A DNA stretch of 64,000 bases from Shewanella intestini (lineage in GTDB: Bacteria > Pseudomonadota > Gammaproteobacteria > Enterobacterales > Shewanellaceae): the NCBI RefSeq assembly GCF_018221465.1, contig NZ_JAAIKR010000009.1:62001-126000 (forward strand), written 5' to 3'. Both the position numbers and the translations under genes were made by a program. Shown piece after piece: positions 53,008 through 60,671 of this stretch. The notes beneath the pieces are model-generated. The model did not search any database. It saw only the letters and a program-made list of their open reading frames with translations, and was not told the DNA's origin. Each line of letters opens with the position of its first letter. Within the stretch, counting starts at the first letter, position 1.

Positions 53008-53868
53008 ATGAAAAAGTCTGTTATCAATATTGCCATTATCGCGTCAATGACCTCAGGTTTAGCAGTAGCCGCTGACAATAAGTCAGACATTGATATGTCA
53101 AACCCAACTGATGTTTACACTTCCATTGGCGGTTCATACGGTAGTGAAGGATTAAACTTTAAAAGCCAGCTTATGCTGTCAGAAAAAACAGCTGACAGTG
53201 GCCAAAAAACAGGGATTATTTTTGAGGCTAAAAACATCCTTAATGAAGGCGATAAATCGGCCAAATTTAGCGGCAATGTCACTCACCCAGACTACGGCAT
53301 TATTCCTACTTTTGATGATGAAACCAGCAAGCGTTCATACCGTTTACGTTACGGCACCATTAACACCAATAATGGTACTGGCTGGTCAATTGACGCCATT
53401 TTAGCTGACCACCCATTTTACAGCACCATGGCCGTTGTTCAGGCAGGTCCTGTTATGACAATTCCTGTCACTGACAACTTCTACATTTGGCCAATTTTAT
53501 ATGCCGGTGCCGTTGTCGTTGCCGACAACATGGACATGATTTTACCACCAGAAAGTGCAGGCTCGACAGCAGTTTCAAGCAGCGGCGTGGACATTCCATC
53601 ACTTGTAGTCACAGGGATGATGTATGCCCGCTATACCTTTAGCGACCATTGGTGGGCATTAGTTAGCGCCTCTTACACTGAGGAAATGCAAGGCAAGTCA
53701 TGGAGTGATGATGTCATGGACGGCGGCCTACAAATGGCAAGCTTTAATGGCGAACTGTCAGTGGCTTACCAAATGAATAACCGTCAGAACATTCGTGTTA
53801 ATTACAAAACTGACAACAGTGACTCAACTGACGACAGTTACTGGATTGAATACAACCACGCATTTTAA
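53008..53868 (+). CDS. predicted outer-membrane beta-barrel of the DUF5692-like cluster
   Basis: 286 residues from the ATG at 53008, chosen because CGGAG lies 7 nt before it (an upstream in-frame ATG at 52984 has no ribosome site). The signal peptide is VINIAIIASMTSGLAVAA. The rest alternates strand-like blocks (SIGGSYGSEGLNFKSQLMLS, YRLRYGTINT, WWALVSASYTEEM, ELSVAYQMN, NIRVNYKT) and ends in YWIEYNHAF, whose last residue is Phe, as in BAM-inserted barrels. No family is recognised. It lies 78 bp after the second membrane protein gene, with an AT-rich hairpin (52949-52971) between them. Confidence 0.7.
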   Translation: MKKSVINIAIIASMTSGLAVAADNKSDIDMSNPTDVYTSIGGSYGSEGLNFKSQLMLSEKTADSGQKTGIIFEAKNILNEGDKSAKFSGNVTHPDYGIIPTFDDETSKRSYRLRYGTINTNNGTGWSIDAILADHPFYSTMAVVQAGPVMTIPVTDNFYIWPILYAGAVVVADNMDMILPPESAGSTAVSSSGVDIPSLVVTGMMYARYTFSDHWWALVSASYTEEMQGKSWSDDVMDGGLQMASFNGELSVAYQMNNRQNIRVNYKTDNSDSTDDSYWIEYNHAF

Positions 53869-53938
53869 TTAGTTTTGGCTGCTGGGCTAACCTCTCAAGT
53901 CTGGCGGCCACCTCTTTTGGTTCACCGAGGAACAACCA

Positions 53939-54499
53939 ATGAAACGGACTCTATTATCCCTTGCACTGTTATTAACTAGCCAATCTGCCTTTGCGAGCAC
54001 TGACGTAGCGGGTGTGCCGGTACCTAACGCCATCACCTTGTACGAGCAAACAATGCAACTCAATGGCGCTGGCGTTCGCAGTAAATTCTTTATCGACTTA
54101 TATGTGGGATCACTGTTTAGTACCCAAAAAACCTCCCAAGCCCAACAAATATTAACGAGCGACCAAGCCAATGCGATTCGGTTAAATATCACCTCAGACA
54201 TGATCACCTCAGACAAAATGATCGAGGCCATGAACGACGGTTTTAAGCTGGCAACCAAAGGCAATACTCACGCTATTGAGAATCAAATCGCGCAATTTAT
54301 TGGTGCATTTTCAGAGCCAATCAAAAGTGGCGATCAGTTCACTCTATTAAGTATTCCCGGTAAAGGGATTGTCACTTATAAAAACGGCAAACAATTAGCA
54401 GTAACCTCAGGCGAAGAATTTAGACGTGCTGTTTTGGCTGTTTGGCTTGGCGACAAACCAACTGACAAGAAACTTAAAAAGCGCATGTTAAAAGGTTAA
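53939..54499 (+). CDS. exported chalcone-isomerase-fold protein
   Basis: 186 residues with a signal peptide (LLSLALLLTSQSAFA, cleavage near 20). A chalcone-isomerase-like domain follows: AGVPVPNAITLYEQTMQLNG, then GVRSKFFIDLYVGSLF and KNGKQLAVTSGEEFRRAVLA. This is the bacterial Chalcone_3-type family, which in periplasmic proteins binds lipids or fatty acids rather than doing flavonoid chemistry. GAGGAAC precedes the ATG. It is the fourth gene in the cluster, 70 bp after the barrel gene. Confidence 0.88.
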   Translation: MKRTLLSLALLLTSQSAFASTDVAGVPVPNAITLYEQTMQLNGAGVRSKFFIDLYVGSLFSTQKTSQAQQILTSDQANAIRLNITSDMITSDKMIEAMNDGFKLATKGNTHAIENQIAQFIGAFSEPIKSGDQFTLLSIPGKGIVTYKNGKQLAVTSGEEFRRAVLAVWLGDKPTDKKLKKRMLKG

Positions 54500-54525
54500 C
54501 CCTCACGCTTGTGTTTCACCCCGTT

Positions 54526-54553
54526 CAATATGGCTTGTCCCTGAGCCATATTG
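54526..54553 (+). promoter_or_regulatory. intercistronic hairpin before the chemoreceptor gene
   Basis: CAATATGGCT (54526-54535) / AGCCATATTG (54544-54553), a perfect 10-bp stem with an 8-nt loop and no T tract, 30 bp before the receptor ATG. It echoes the hairpin at 51702-51733. Confidence 0.6.
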
Positions 54554-54582
54554 GCTACGCGCTCATTGAATAAGGAAATACT

Positions 54583-56052
54583 ATGACACCCGCTTCTGTT
54601 TGGCGCAGCCTATTTATCCCTACCGAGCACAAGTGGGATAGCAATCAACGTCGCTATGTCGACATTGTGTTATTTTTCACCTTATTGTCTTTATTTACAG
54701 GCATTTACAGCCTATATAAATGGTTCAATGCTGAACAAACTATTCTTATCAATACCTCTATCATTCTCATCATTGCACAAATTTCAGCAGGATTGATTAT
54801 TCGGTATTTACACGCGCCTACGTTGGCACTCAATACCGGGTTTGCAGCAATGACACTGCACGCCTTTACTTTGGTGTATCAAGGCGGCGGCATCTTAACC
54901 TCAACCCAGAACTTTTGGATCCCTGTTACCATCATTGCCATTTTTTTAACGGGTTCTCAAACATTAGCACTGATATGGAGTGGATTAATTACCGCGGCCG
55001 CCATCTTTCTATTGGCTTGTGAACTTAACGGCGCAGCAATGCCAACCATGACGCTGGACAATAGCGCTTATTTAGCCGAAGCATGGTCAGGATTATTGAT
55101 CCCCTTTATTGTTATCGTGATAGCCCAGGCCTTTGCCGCCAATCAACGTCAGCGTGCGATTACCCAAGCAGAACACGCAATGACACATTCAGAAAAAGTC
55201 GCCAATGAAGCCAAACAAGCTGAGCTCGTGTTGGCGGACATTTTACAACGCGCTACCAATAACGCCTCACAACTGACCTCAATGGCAGGCTCACTTGAAA
55301 ACCAATCACAGCAATTGCATATTCAGGTAAATGATCTAAATCTAAACTGTGAATCTCAATCAAGTGCAGCAGAGCAAATGAGCCGTCAGCTCGAACAAAT
55401 GACCGGTGAAGTTGAGCAGTCCGAGTCATTTGTCGCCGAGCTAAAAAACCGCAGCGAGATCATTAACCAACAAGCACAACAAAGTGCCAAGTCACTGGCG
55501 GCAACGACGGAAGCAATCCATAAAATACTTGAGAGCAATCAACAAATTATGTCTGTAGCGAGTTTAATCACTTCTGTTGCAGATCAAACCAACTTACTGG
55601 CGCTCAACGCGGCAATTGAAGCTGCCCGAGCCGGCGAACACGGGCGTGGGTTTGCTGTTGTTGCAGAGCAAGTCAGAGAGCTGTCAGCCAAAAGTAATAC
55701 TTCAGCCATTGAAATCCGTAGTCTTTTAGATAAAAGCGCAGTAGAGGTCCATCACGGCCAGCAAGTCATAGAGAAATCGAGTGAGGAAGTGACTGAAATA
55801 ATAACTAAAGTGGCTGAAATGCTCAGCGATATCAAACAATTATCAGACAACATGCGTCATCAAGTTCAGTCTGTACAAGAACTCAATAATGCCAGTAATA
55901 TGGTCGCCAAAGGCGTTGAAAGTACCAGTGAGGTATCCGCTTGTGTCGCCAATCAAGGCGAACAGCTAAGCCAGCAAGTCGACACCATTACCCATCTTGC
56001 CGACGACCTCAATACTGCTGTAAACCTCAAAAACCAACCCCATTGCAACTGA
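54583..56052 (+). CDS. methyl-accepting chemotaxis protein with polytopic membrane sensor
   Basis: 489 residues. The N-terminal 200 form about six transmembrane helices ([38 protein letters not shown]; and others up to [15 protein letters not shown]). No large periplasmic domain and no HAMP are seen. The rest is a coiled-coil signalling domain with the conserved tip [20 protein letters not shown] (about residues 328-347) followed by [14 protein letters not shown], where CheA/CheW bind. The sensor probably reads a membrane or redox signal directly. Gene position makes it the last member of the cluster. The C-terminus lacks a CheR-binding pentapeptide. Confidence 0.92.
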   Translation: MTPASVWRSLFIPTEHKWDSNQRRYVDIVLFFTLLSLFTGIYSLYKWFNAEQTILINTSIILIIAQISAGLIIRYLHAPTLALNTGFAAMTLHAFTLVYQGGGILTSTQNFWIPVTIIAIFLTGSQTLALIWSGLITAAAIFLLACELNGAAMPTMTLDNSAYLAEAWSGLLIPFIVIVIAQAFAANQRQRAITQAEHAMTHSEKVANEAKQAELVLADILQRATNNASQLTSMAGSLENQSQQLHIQVNDLNLNCESQSSAAEQMSRQLEQMTGEVEQSESFVAELKNRSEIINQQAQQSAKSLAATTEAIHKILESNQQIMSVASLITSVADQTNLLALNAAIEAARAGEHGRGFAVVAEQVRELSAKSNTSAIEIRSLLDKSAVEVHHGQQVIEKSSEEVTEIITKVAEMLSDIKQLSDNMRHQVQSVQELNNASNMVAKGVESTSEVSACVANQGEQLSQQVDTITHLADDLNTAVNLKNQPHCN

Positions 56053-56367
56053 GGCATTAAGGTGTACTCCGGGTTATAACTGAATGTAATGCCTTTGAAA
56101 AACGGGATAATAAGGACGCAACACACGTATTTTGGCCTTAATACAACTGTCGGTAACGAGCCTTCGCCTCACTTAGCCCAGTGATAACCCGTTTGTTGTT
56201 ACCCGAACAGATTTTAACCGCTTAATCTCATTACATTGTTTTTGTGACTCACATCGCTTGTGCCATTGATTTATTTACCGCAATCTACGATTCCTTTTTT
56301 ACTTAGTCGCAAATGCACTTAGTTGCAGATGCACTAAAGACGAAGTAAAAAAATCCGTTCGGATGAA
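56053..56367. other. intergenic region before the glycine riboswitch
   Basis: 315 bp with no open frame or obvious terminator. It probably contains the promoter for the riboswitch-controlled transcript. 56318-56338 has a short repeated word (ATGCACT, twice). Confidence 0.4.
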
Positions 56368-56604
56368 GGTAGCAGGAGAGCTGGGGTTAACCCGGCACCG
56401 ACGAGGCAACTGAATCAGGTTTTTTAACTTGTTTCAGCACTCTTTCAGGTACCACTTAGGTGGCGAGGACTGTTACTGGACGAGCCTCTGGAGAGACTGT
56501 AGGTCGATGTTGTTCGTAAGGCACGGCTATACAGCGCCGAAGGCGAAAGTAAAATTACCCAAGTAATTTTGCGAAACGCTCAGGCAAAAGGACAGAGGAG
56601 AGGA
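56368..56604 (+). ncRNA. tandem glycine riboswitch
   Basis: Two glycine aptamers in series. The first runs from about 56374 (GGAGAGCTGGGGT) through GCACCGACGAGGCAA to CTCTTTCAGGTACC. The second, closer to consensus, has GGAGAGACTGTAGG (56490 on), GCGCCGAAGGCGAAAG (56533 on) and AAACGCTCAGGCAAAAGGAC ending near 56593. Tandem architecture allows glycine sensing upstream of transporter genes. The transporter at 56774 starts 170 bp later, leaving room for the expression platform. Confidence 0.92.
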
Positions 56605-56773
56605 TGACTGTATTTATATATGGTCACTGTCGTTTGCTGTTGTGCCTAAATCATTCTATATCGCCTGCGATACGAATGGTGTTTGGCATTGATTGCTAAT
56701 CCTCAGTACCAATTATCAGCCATTTCTTTTCCTCCTCCATATTAATTTTGTTATTTAATATTCGAGGAACACC

Positions 56774-58144
56774 ATGAATTTACAAGCGCTTTTAGCTGAC
56801 ATTAACTCCGTTGTTTGGGGGCCCATCACTCTTGCTTTATTGGTCGGAACCGGTTTGTACCTCACCGTACGCCTTGGCCTATTGCAAGTGCTTAAATTAC
56901 CGTTAGCACTAAGCCTGCTGTTTAAACCTGCCAACGGCAAAGGCGATCTGTCGTCATTTGCTGCTCTTTGTACTGCACTTTCTGCCACCATTGGTACCGG
57001 TAATATTGTCGGTGTTGCCACCGCAATTAAAATAGGTGGCCCTGGGGCATTATTTTGGATGTGGTTAGCTGCCTTTTTCGGTATGGCAACCAAATACGCT
57101 GAATGTATGCTGGCGGTAAAATATCGCACCACCGACGCCCACGGTAGAATTGCTGGCGGCCCAATGTATTACATTGAACGCGGTCTTGGCCTTAAATGGT
57201 TAGCTAACATATTCGCGATATTTGGTGTTGGCGTAGCATTCTTTGGTATTGGTACATTCGCCCAAGTTAATGCGATTAGCGACGCTATGACCATCGCATT
57301 TGACGTTCCAACATGGGTGACGGCGTTAGTGCTTACTTCTATGGTCGCGGCGGTAACCATTGGCGGCGTAAAACGTATTGCCAACGTTGCGCAGCGTTTA
57401 GTACCGACCATGGCGCTGGGTTATATTCTTGCGTGTTTATGGATTTTGGTGATGTTCTCAGACCAAATTATGCCAGCATTTGAATTAGTCATTCACTCTG
57501 CATTTACACCCATTTCAGCAGCCGGGGGGTTCTTAGGTGCAACCGTTGCGCAAGCAATTCAAATTGGTATTGCTCGCGGGGTATTCTCAAATGAGTCTGG
57601 TTTAGGTAGTGCACCTATTGCCGCTGCGGCAGCGCAAACTAAAGAACCTGTTGAACAGGGTTTAGTGAGCATGACAGGCACATTTTTCGATACGATTTTA
57701 ATTTGTACCATGACCGGTCTAGTGCTCATTATTACCGGTGTGTGGAGTGGTGATACTGCTGGAGCGGCGATGACTAGCGCCGCGTTTGCGATGGGGGGTT
57801 CGGCAATTGTGGGTCAATACGTTGTCACCATTGCATTGGTGTGTTTTGCCTTTACCACCATTTTAGGTTGGAACTATTACGGTAGCCGCTGTTGGTATTA
57901 CCTAACCAATAACACCTTGGGCGAACAAGGCACAAATGTATATCAATTTATCTTTTTGTGTTTAATTGCTGGCGGTGCTTTCATCAAGCTAGACTTTATT
58001 TGGTTACTTGCTGACACCGTCAATGGCTTAATGATTATTCCAAACTTAATTGCCATTATTGGGTTGCGTAAAGTGGTGCTGTCAGAAACATTCCAATACT
58101 TTAATAAGCGCGCCATGGTTTCAGCCAACCTTAAAAAAAGCTAG
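56774..58144 (+). CDS. alanine or glycine:sodium symporter (AGCS family)
   Basis: 456 residues, 10-11 helices. Family marks are the N-terminal NSVVWGPITLALLVGTGLYL, ALSATIGTGNIVGVATAIK (substrate/Na+ region, around residues 70-88), GGPGALFWMW, ECMLAVKYR and ESGLGSAPIAAAAAQTKEPV. It moves glycine or D/L-alanine with Na+. The glycine riboswitch directly upstream strongly supports glycine as substrate and as a regulatory signal, either for uptake or for efflux of excess. Confidence 0.95.
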   Translation: MNLQALLADINSVVWGPITLALLVGTGLYLTVRLGLLQVLKLPLALSLLFKPANGKGDLSSFAALCTALSATIGTGNIVGVATAIKIGGPGALFWMWLAAFFGMATKYAECMLAVKYRTTDAHGRIAGGPMYYIERGLGLKWLANIFAIFGVGVAFFGIGTFAQVNAISDAMTIAFDVPTWVTALVLTSMVAAVTIGGVKRIANVAQRLVPTMALGYILACLWILVMFSDQIMPAFELVIHSAFTPISAAGGFLGATVAQAIQIGIARGVFSNESGLGSAPIAAAAAQTKEPVEQGLVSMTGTFFDTILICTMTGLVLIITGVWSGDTAGAAMTSAAFAMGGSAIVGQYVVTIALVCFAFTTILGWNYYGSRCWYYLTNNTLGEQGTNVYQFIFLCLIAGGAFIKLDFIWLLADTVNGLMIIPNLIAIIGLRKVVLSETFQYFNKRAMVSANLKKS

Positions 58145-58179
58145 GGCAATAGCTTAAATTACTCCCTATTTTCACCCAT

Positions 58180-58207
58180 AAAGCGAACCTCTTTAGGTTC
58201 GCTTTTT
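58180..58207 (+). terminator. terminator of the AGCS gene
   Basis: AAAGCGAACC (58180-58189) / GGTTCGCTTT (58196-58205), loop TCTTTA, T run to 58207. The following 370 bp before the S41 gene show no further gene. Confidence 0.9.
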
Positions 58208-58581
58208 ATGTCCTGCTCATGCCTTTGTTAATGACAACGCACTCAACTAGTACAGCCTAATTACACTAGCATCAACGACTTACGCATAATTTGCCAAAGT
58301 AATCTTAAACAAGATCCATTGGAATATAGATAACCCACCCACGCTTATCACAACCTCACCTTCTGCCGTTAGCCACGCTGTCTGTCACTGAGTACAGTCA
58401 TGATTGCTGTTATCCTTTGAGTTGTGACTCATCCATGCCCTTTGTCTGTGCTTATTTAACGCGTTACAAAAAACAGTGCTTGTAATAATATTGTTATCAG
58501 GAAAAACTCATTTTCTTATCCGCCATGAAGCTAACCTCACCTTCATTGGGTTTGAGGGCCGTTTACGATAAAGGATTATTT

Positions 58582-60129
58582 ATGACAATACGTTCAACAA
58601 TGTTATCGCTACTGGCAGCCATCAGCTTAACGGCTTGTGGTGGTAGTTCAAATGACAGTGGCTCAGATGCACCAATGTGGGTGGCAGGACAATACACCCC
58701 GTACAGTGAGCTAGCTCAGCAATGTTCATCGACTGATAATTTAACTGAAAAACTATGGCTGCGTTCATGGAGTAATGACACCTATCTTTGGTATGACGAA
58801 ATTGTCGACACCGATCCCGCTAACGTGTCAGTAACCGACTATTTTAATCAACTTAAAACCCAAGAATTATCAGACACCGGGAATAAAAAAGATAACTTTC
58901 ATTTCTATATGTCCACCCCAGAGTGGCAACAGCTCAATCAATCAGGTGCCTCATTTGGTTATGGGATGAACGTTAAGTTACAAAATGCAGCACAAGGTGT
59001 GCCGCGCCAAGTCACCATTACCTTTACCGAACCCAACACGCCTGCCGCTGACGTCAACATTAGCCGCGGGGCAATGATTATCTCAGTCGATGGGGTGAAT
59101 GTTGAAAACGCTGCCGACTCTGCCAGCATTGATATTCTTAACGCAGGGTTATTTCCAAGTGTCGATGGCAAACAAACCGAATTTGAAGTGCGCGACTTAA
59201 ACAGCAGCGTGAATCGCACTGTCACGATGACCGCACAAACCGTTATCGCCACCCCAGTACAAAACACCAAGGTTTTGCAAACGACTAACGCCAAGGTTGG
59301 TTATTTACAATTTAATACCCACATTGCCACCGCAGAAAGGGGCTTATTCGACGCCTTTAATACGTTAAGCACTCAAGGCGTAGACGACTTAGTTATCGAC
59401 CTGCGCTATAACGGCGGCGGCTTGCTAGCCATAGCAAGCCAAATGGCTTACATGGTCGCAGGAAACAACGCCACCCAAAACAAGGTGTTTGAGCGCACCA
59501 GCTTTAATGACAAATACCCCAATACGGATCCGGTATTAAATCAGCCACTGGAACCAATGCCTTTTTTCAACCAAACCTTAGGCTTTAATACCGATTTAAT
59601 TGGCGCAGGAACCCATTTACCGACACTGAACTTAAAGCGAGTATTTGTGCTTACAACGGCCAGTACATGCTCTGCCTCAGAAGCCTTTATCAATGCCCTG
59701 CGTGGAGTCGATATTGAAGTGATTCAATTAGGCGGCACTACCTGTGGTAAGCCTTATGGTTTTTACCCAACTGACAATTGCAACACCACTTATTTCACCA
59801 TTCAATTTAAAGGCGTTAACGACAAAGGGTTTGGCGAATACTCAGACGGATTTACCCCTAGCCAAAATGCCACCACTGACAGTGAAATTAACGGCTGCCC
59901 GTTAGAAGATGACCTAAGCCATGGTTTAGGCGACCCTAATGAGCGCCTATTAAGTGCTGCGCTATATTATCGTGACAACAACACCTGTCCGGTGAATGCG
60001 CAAGCCAAAACCTTTAACACACACGTTGCGCCAGGCTTTGTCGATGAAGGGTTTATACTAAAAGATACCAGAATGCAAAACGTGTTATTCAATAACCGTA
60101 TTCTTGGTGGCTATGGTGGAGAACAATAA
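58582..60129 (+). CDS. S41-family (C-terminal-processing-type) protease lipoprotein
   Basis: 515 residues from the ATG at 58582 (AAGGATT ribosome site; a longer frame from 58525 lacks one). The signal peptide ends with lipobox SLTAC (Cys19). Residues 110-220 hold a PDZ-like region (FTEPNTPAADVNISRGAMII). The S41 tail-specific protease domain has VGYLQFNTH, DLVIDLRYNGGGLL, the nucleophile loop TCSASEAF (Ser364/Ser366) and GKPYGF, which supplies the lysine. It is predicted to be a membrane-anchored periplasmic protease. A small lipoprotein gene starts one base after its stop. Confidence 0.88.
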   Translation: MTIRSTMLSLLAAISLTACGGSSNDSGSDAPMWVAGQYTPYSELAQQCSSTDNLTEKLWLRSWSNDTYLWYDEIVDTDPANVSVTDYFNQLKTQELSDTGNKKDNFHFYMSTPEWQQLNQSGASFGYGMNVKLQNAAQGVPRQVTITFTEPNTPAADVNISRGAMIISVDGVNVENAADSASIDILNAGLFPSVDGKQTEFEVRDLNSSVNRTVTMTAQTVIATPVQNTKVLQTTNAKVGYLQFNTHIATAERGLFDAFNTLSTQGVDDLVIDLRYNGGGLLAIASQMAYMVAGNNATQNKVFERTSFNDKYPNTDPVLNQPLEPMPFFNQTLGFNTDLIGAGTHLPTLNLKRVFVLTTASTCSASEAFINALRGVDIEVIQLGGTTCGKPYGFYPTDNCNTTYFTIQFKGVNDKGFGEYSDGFTPSQNATTDSEINGCPLEDDLSHGLGDPNERLLSAALYYRDNNTCPVNAQAKTFNTHVAPGFVDEGFILKDTRMQNVLFNNRILGGYGGEQ

Positions 60130-60130
60130 T

Positions 60131-60598
60131 ATGTTGACAACAACCCGCTTATTAAACTACACCACGCCGCTGTTGCTTAGCCTCAGCTTGGTCATCAGTG
60201 GTTGTGTGGTTTCAAAGCCCACAACACCTGACTTAACGCCCTCAGCTAAAACGGCCACGACTAACACCGCGGCAAACACAGTAATAAAGCAGCCACAACC
60301 CATCCCCGCATTGGTTGCCAAAGTGACACCTCAAAGCCATGCTGAAATAGCCCAAGCTATTGCGCAATTACTGTCACTAAAGCAAGTGCGCATTGCCCAA
60401 TCCGCGTTTAGTCAGCATCATCAATTAACCCTAGAGCATGCTGCCCATAAAGATGCCAACGGCAACCTTATTATGGGGCGCAGCACCGCTATGCCTGAGC
60501 AATTTAGTTTGTTCATCGAACACGGTCAGTGCATATTACGCCGCGACATTAATCTTGCCCAAGTCGCGTTAGTAAACACCCAGTGCCGCGAGAAATAA
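60131..60598 (+). CDS. small lipoprotein of unknown function
   Basis: 155 residues; the signal peptide ends in VISGC (Cys25). A Thr/Ala-rich linker (residues 30-55) is followed by a compact alpha/beta region with AEIAQAIAQLLSLKQVRIAQ and a single HGQCILRRD. The start ATG at 60131 is one base past the S41 stop; an in-frame upstream ATG inside the protease gene was rejected. Translational coupling to the S41 protease suggests a partner or substrate role. No family is recognised. Confidence 0.7.
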   Translation: MLTTTRLLNYTTPLLLSLSLVISGCVVSKPTTPDLTPSAKTATTNTAANTVIKQPQPIPALVAKVTPQSHAEIAQAIAQLLSLKQVRIAQSAFSQHHQLTLEHAAHKDANGNLIMGRSTAMPEQFSLFIEHGQCILRRDINLAQVALVNTQCREK

Positions 60599-60625
60599 TC
60601 ATTAGTTCACCGCAATATATAAACA

Positions 60626-60653
60626 AATAAGGCTGCCAATTGGCAGCCTTATT
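60626..60653. terminator. bidirectional terminator
   Basis: AATAAGGCTGCC (60626-60637) / GGCAGCCTTATT (60642-60653), perfect 12-bp stem with AATT loop, between the lipoprotein (+) and the S9 peptidase (-), with T tracts on both sides. Confidence 0.9.
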
Positions 60654-60671
60654 TTTATTCATAAACCGACA

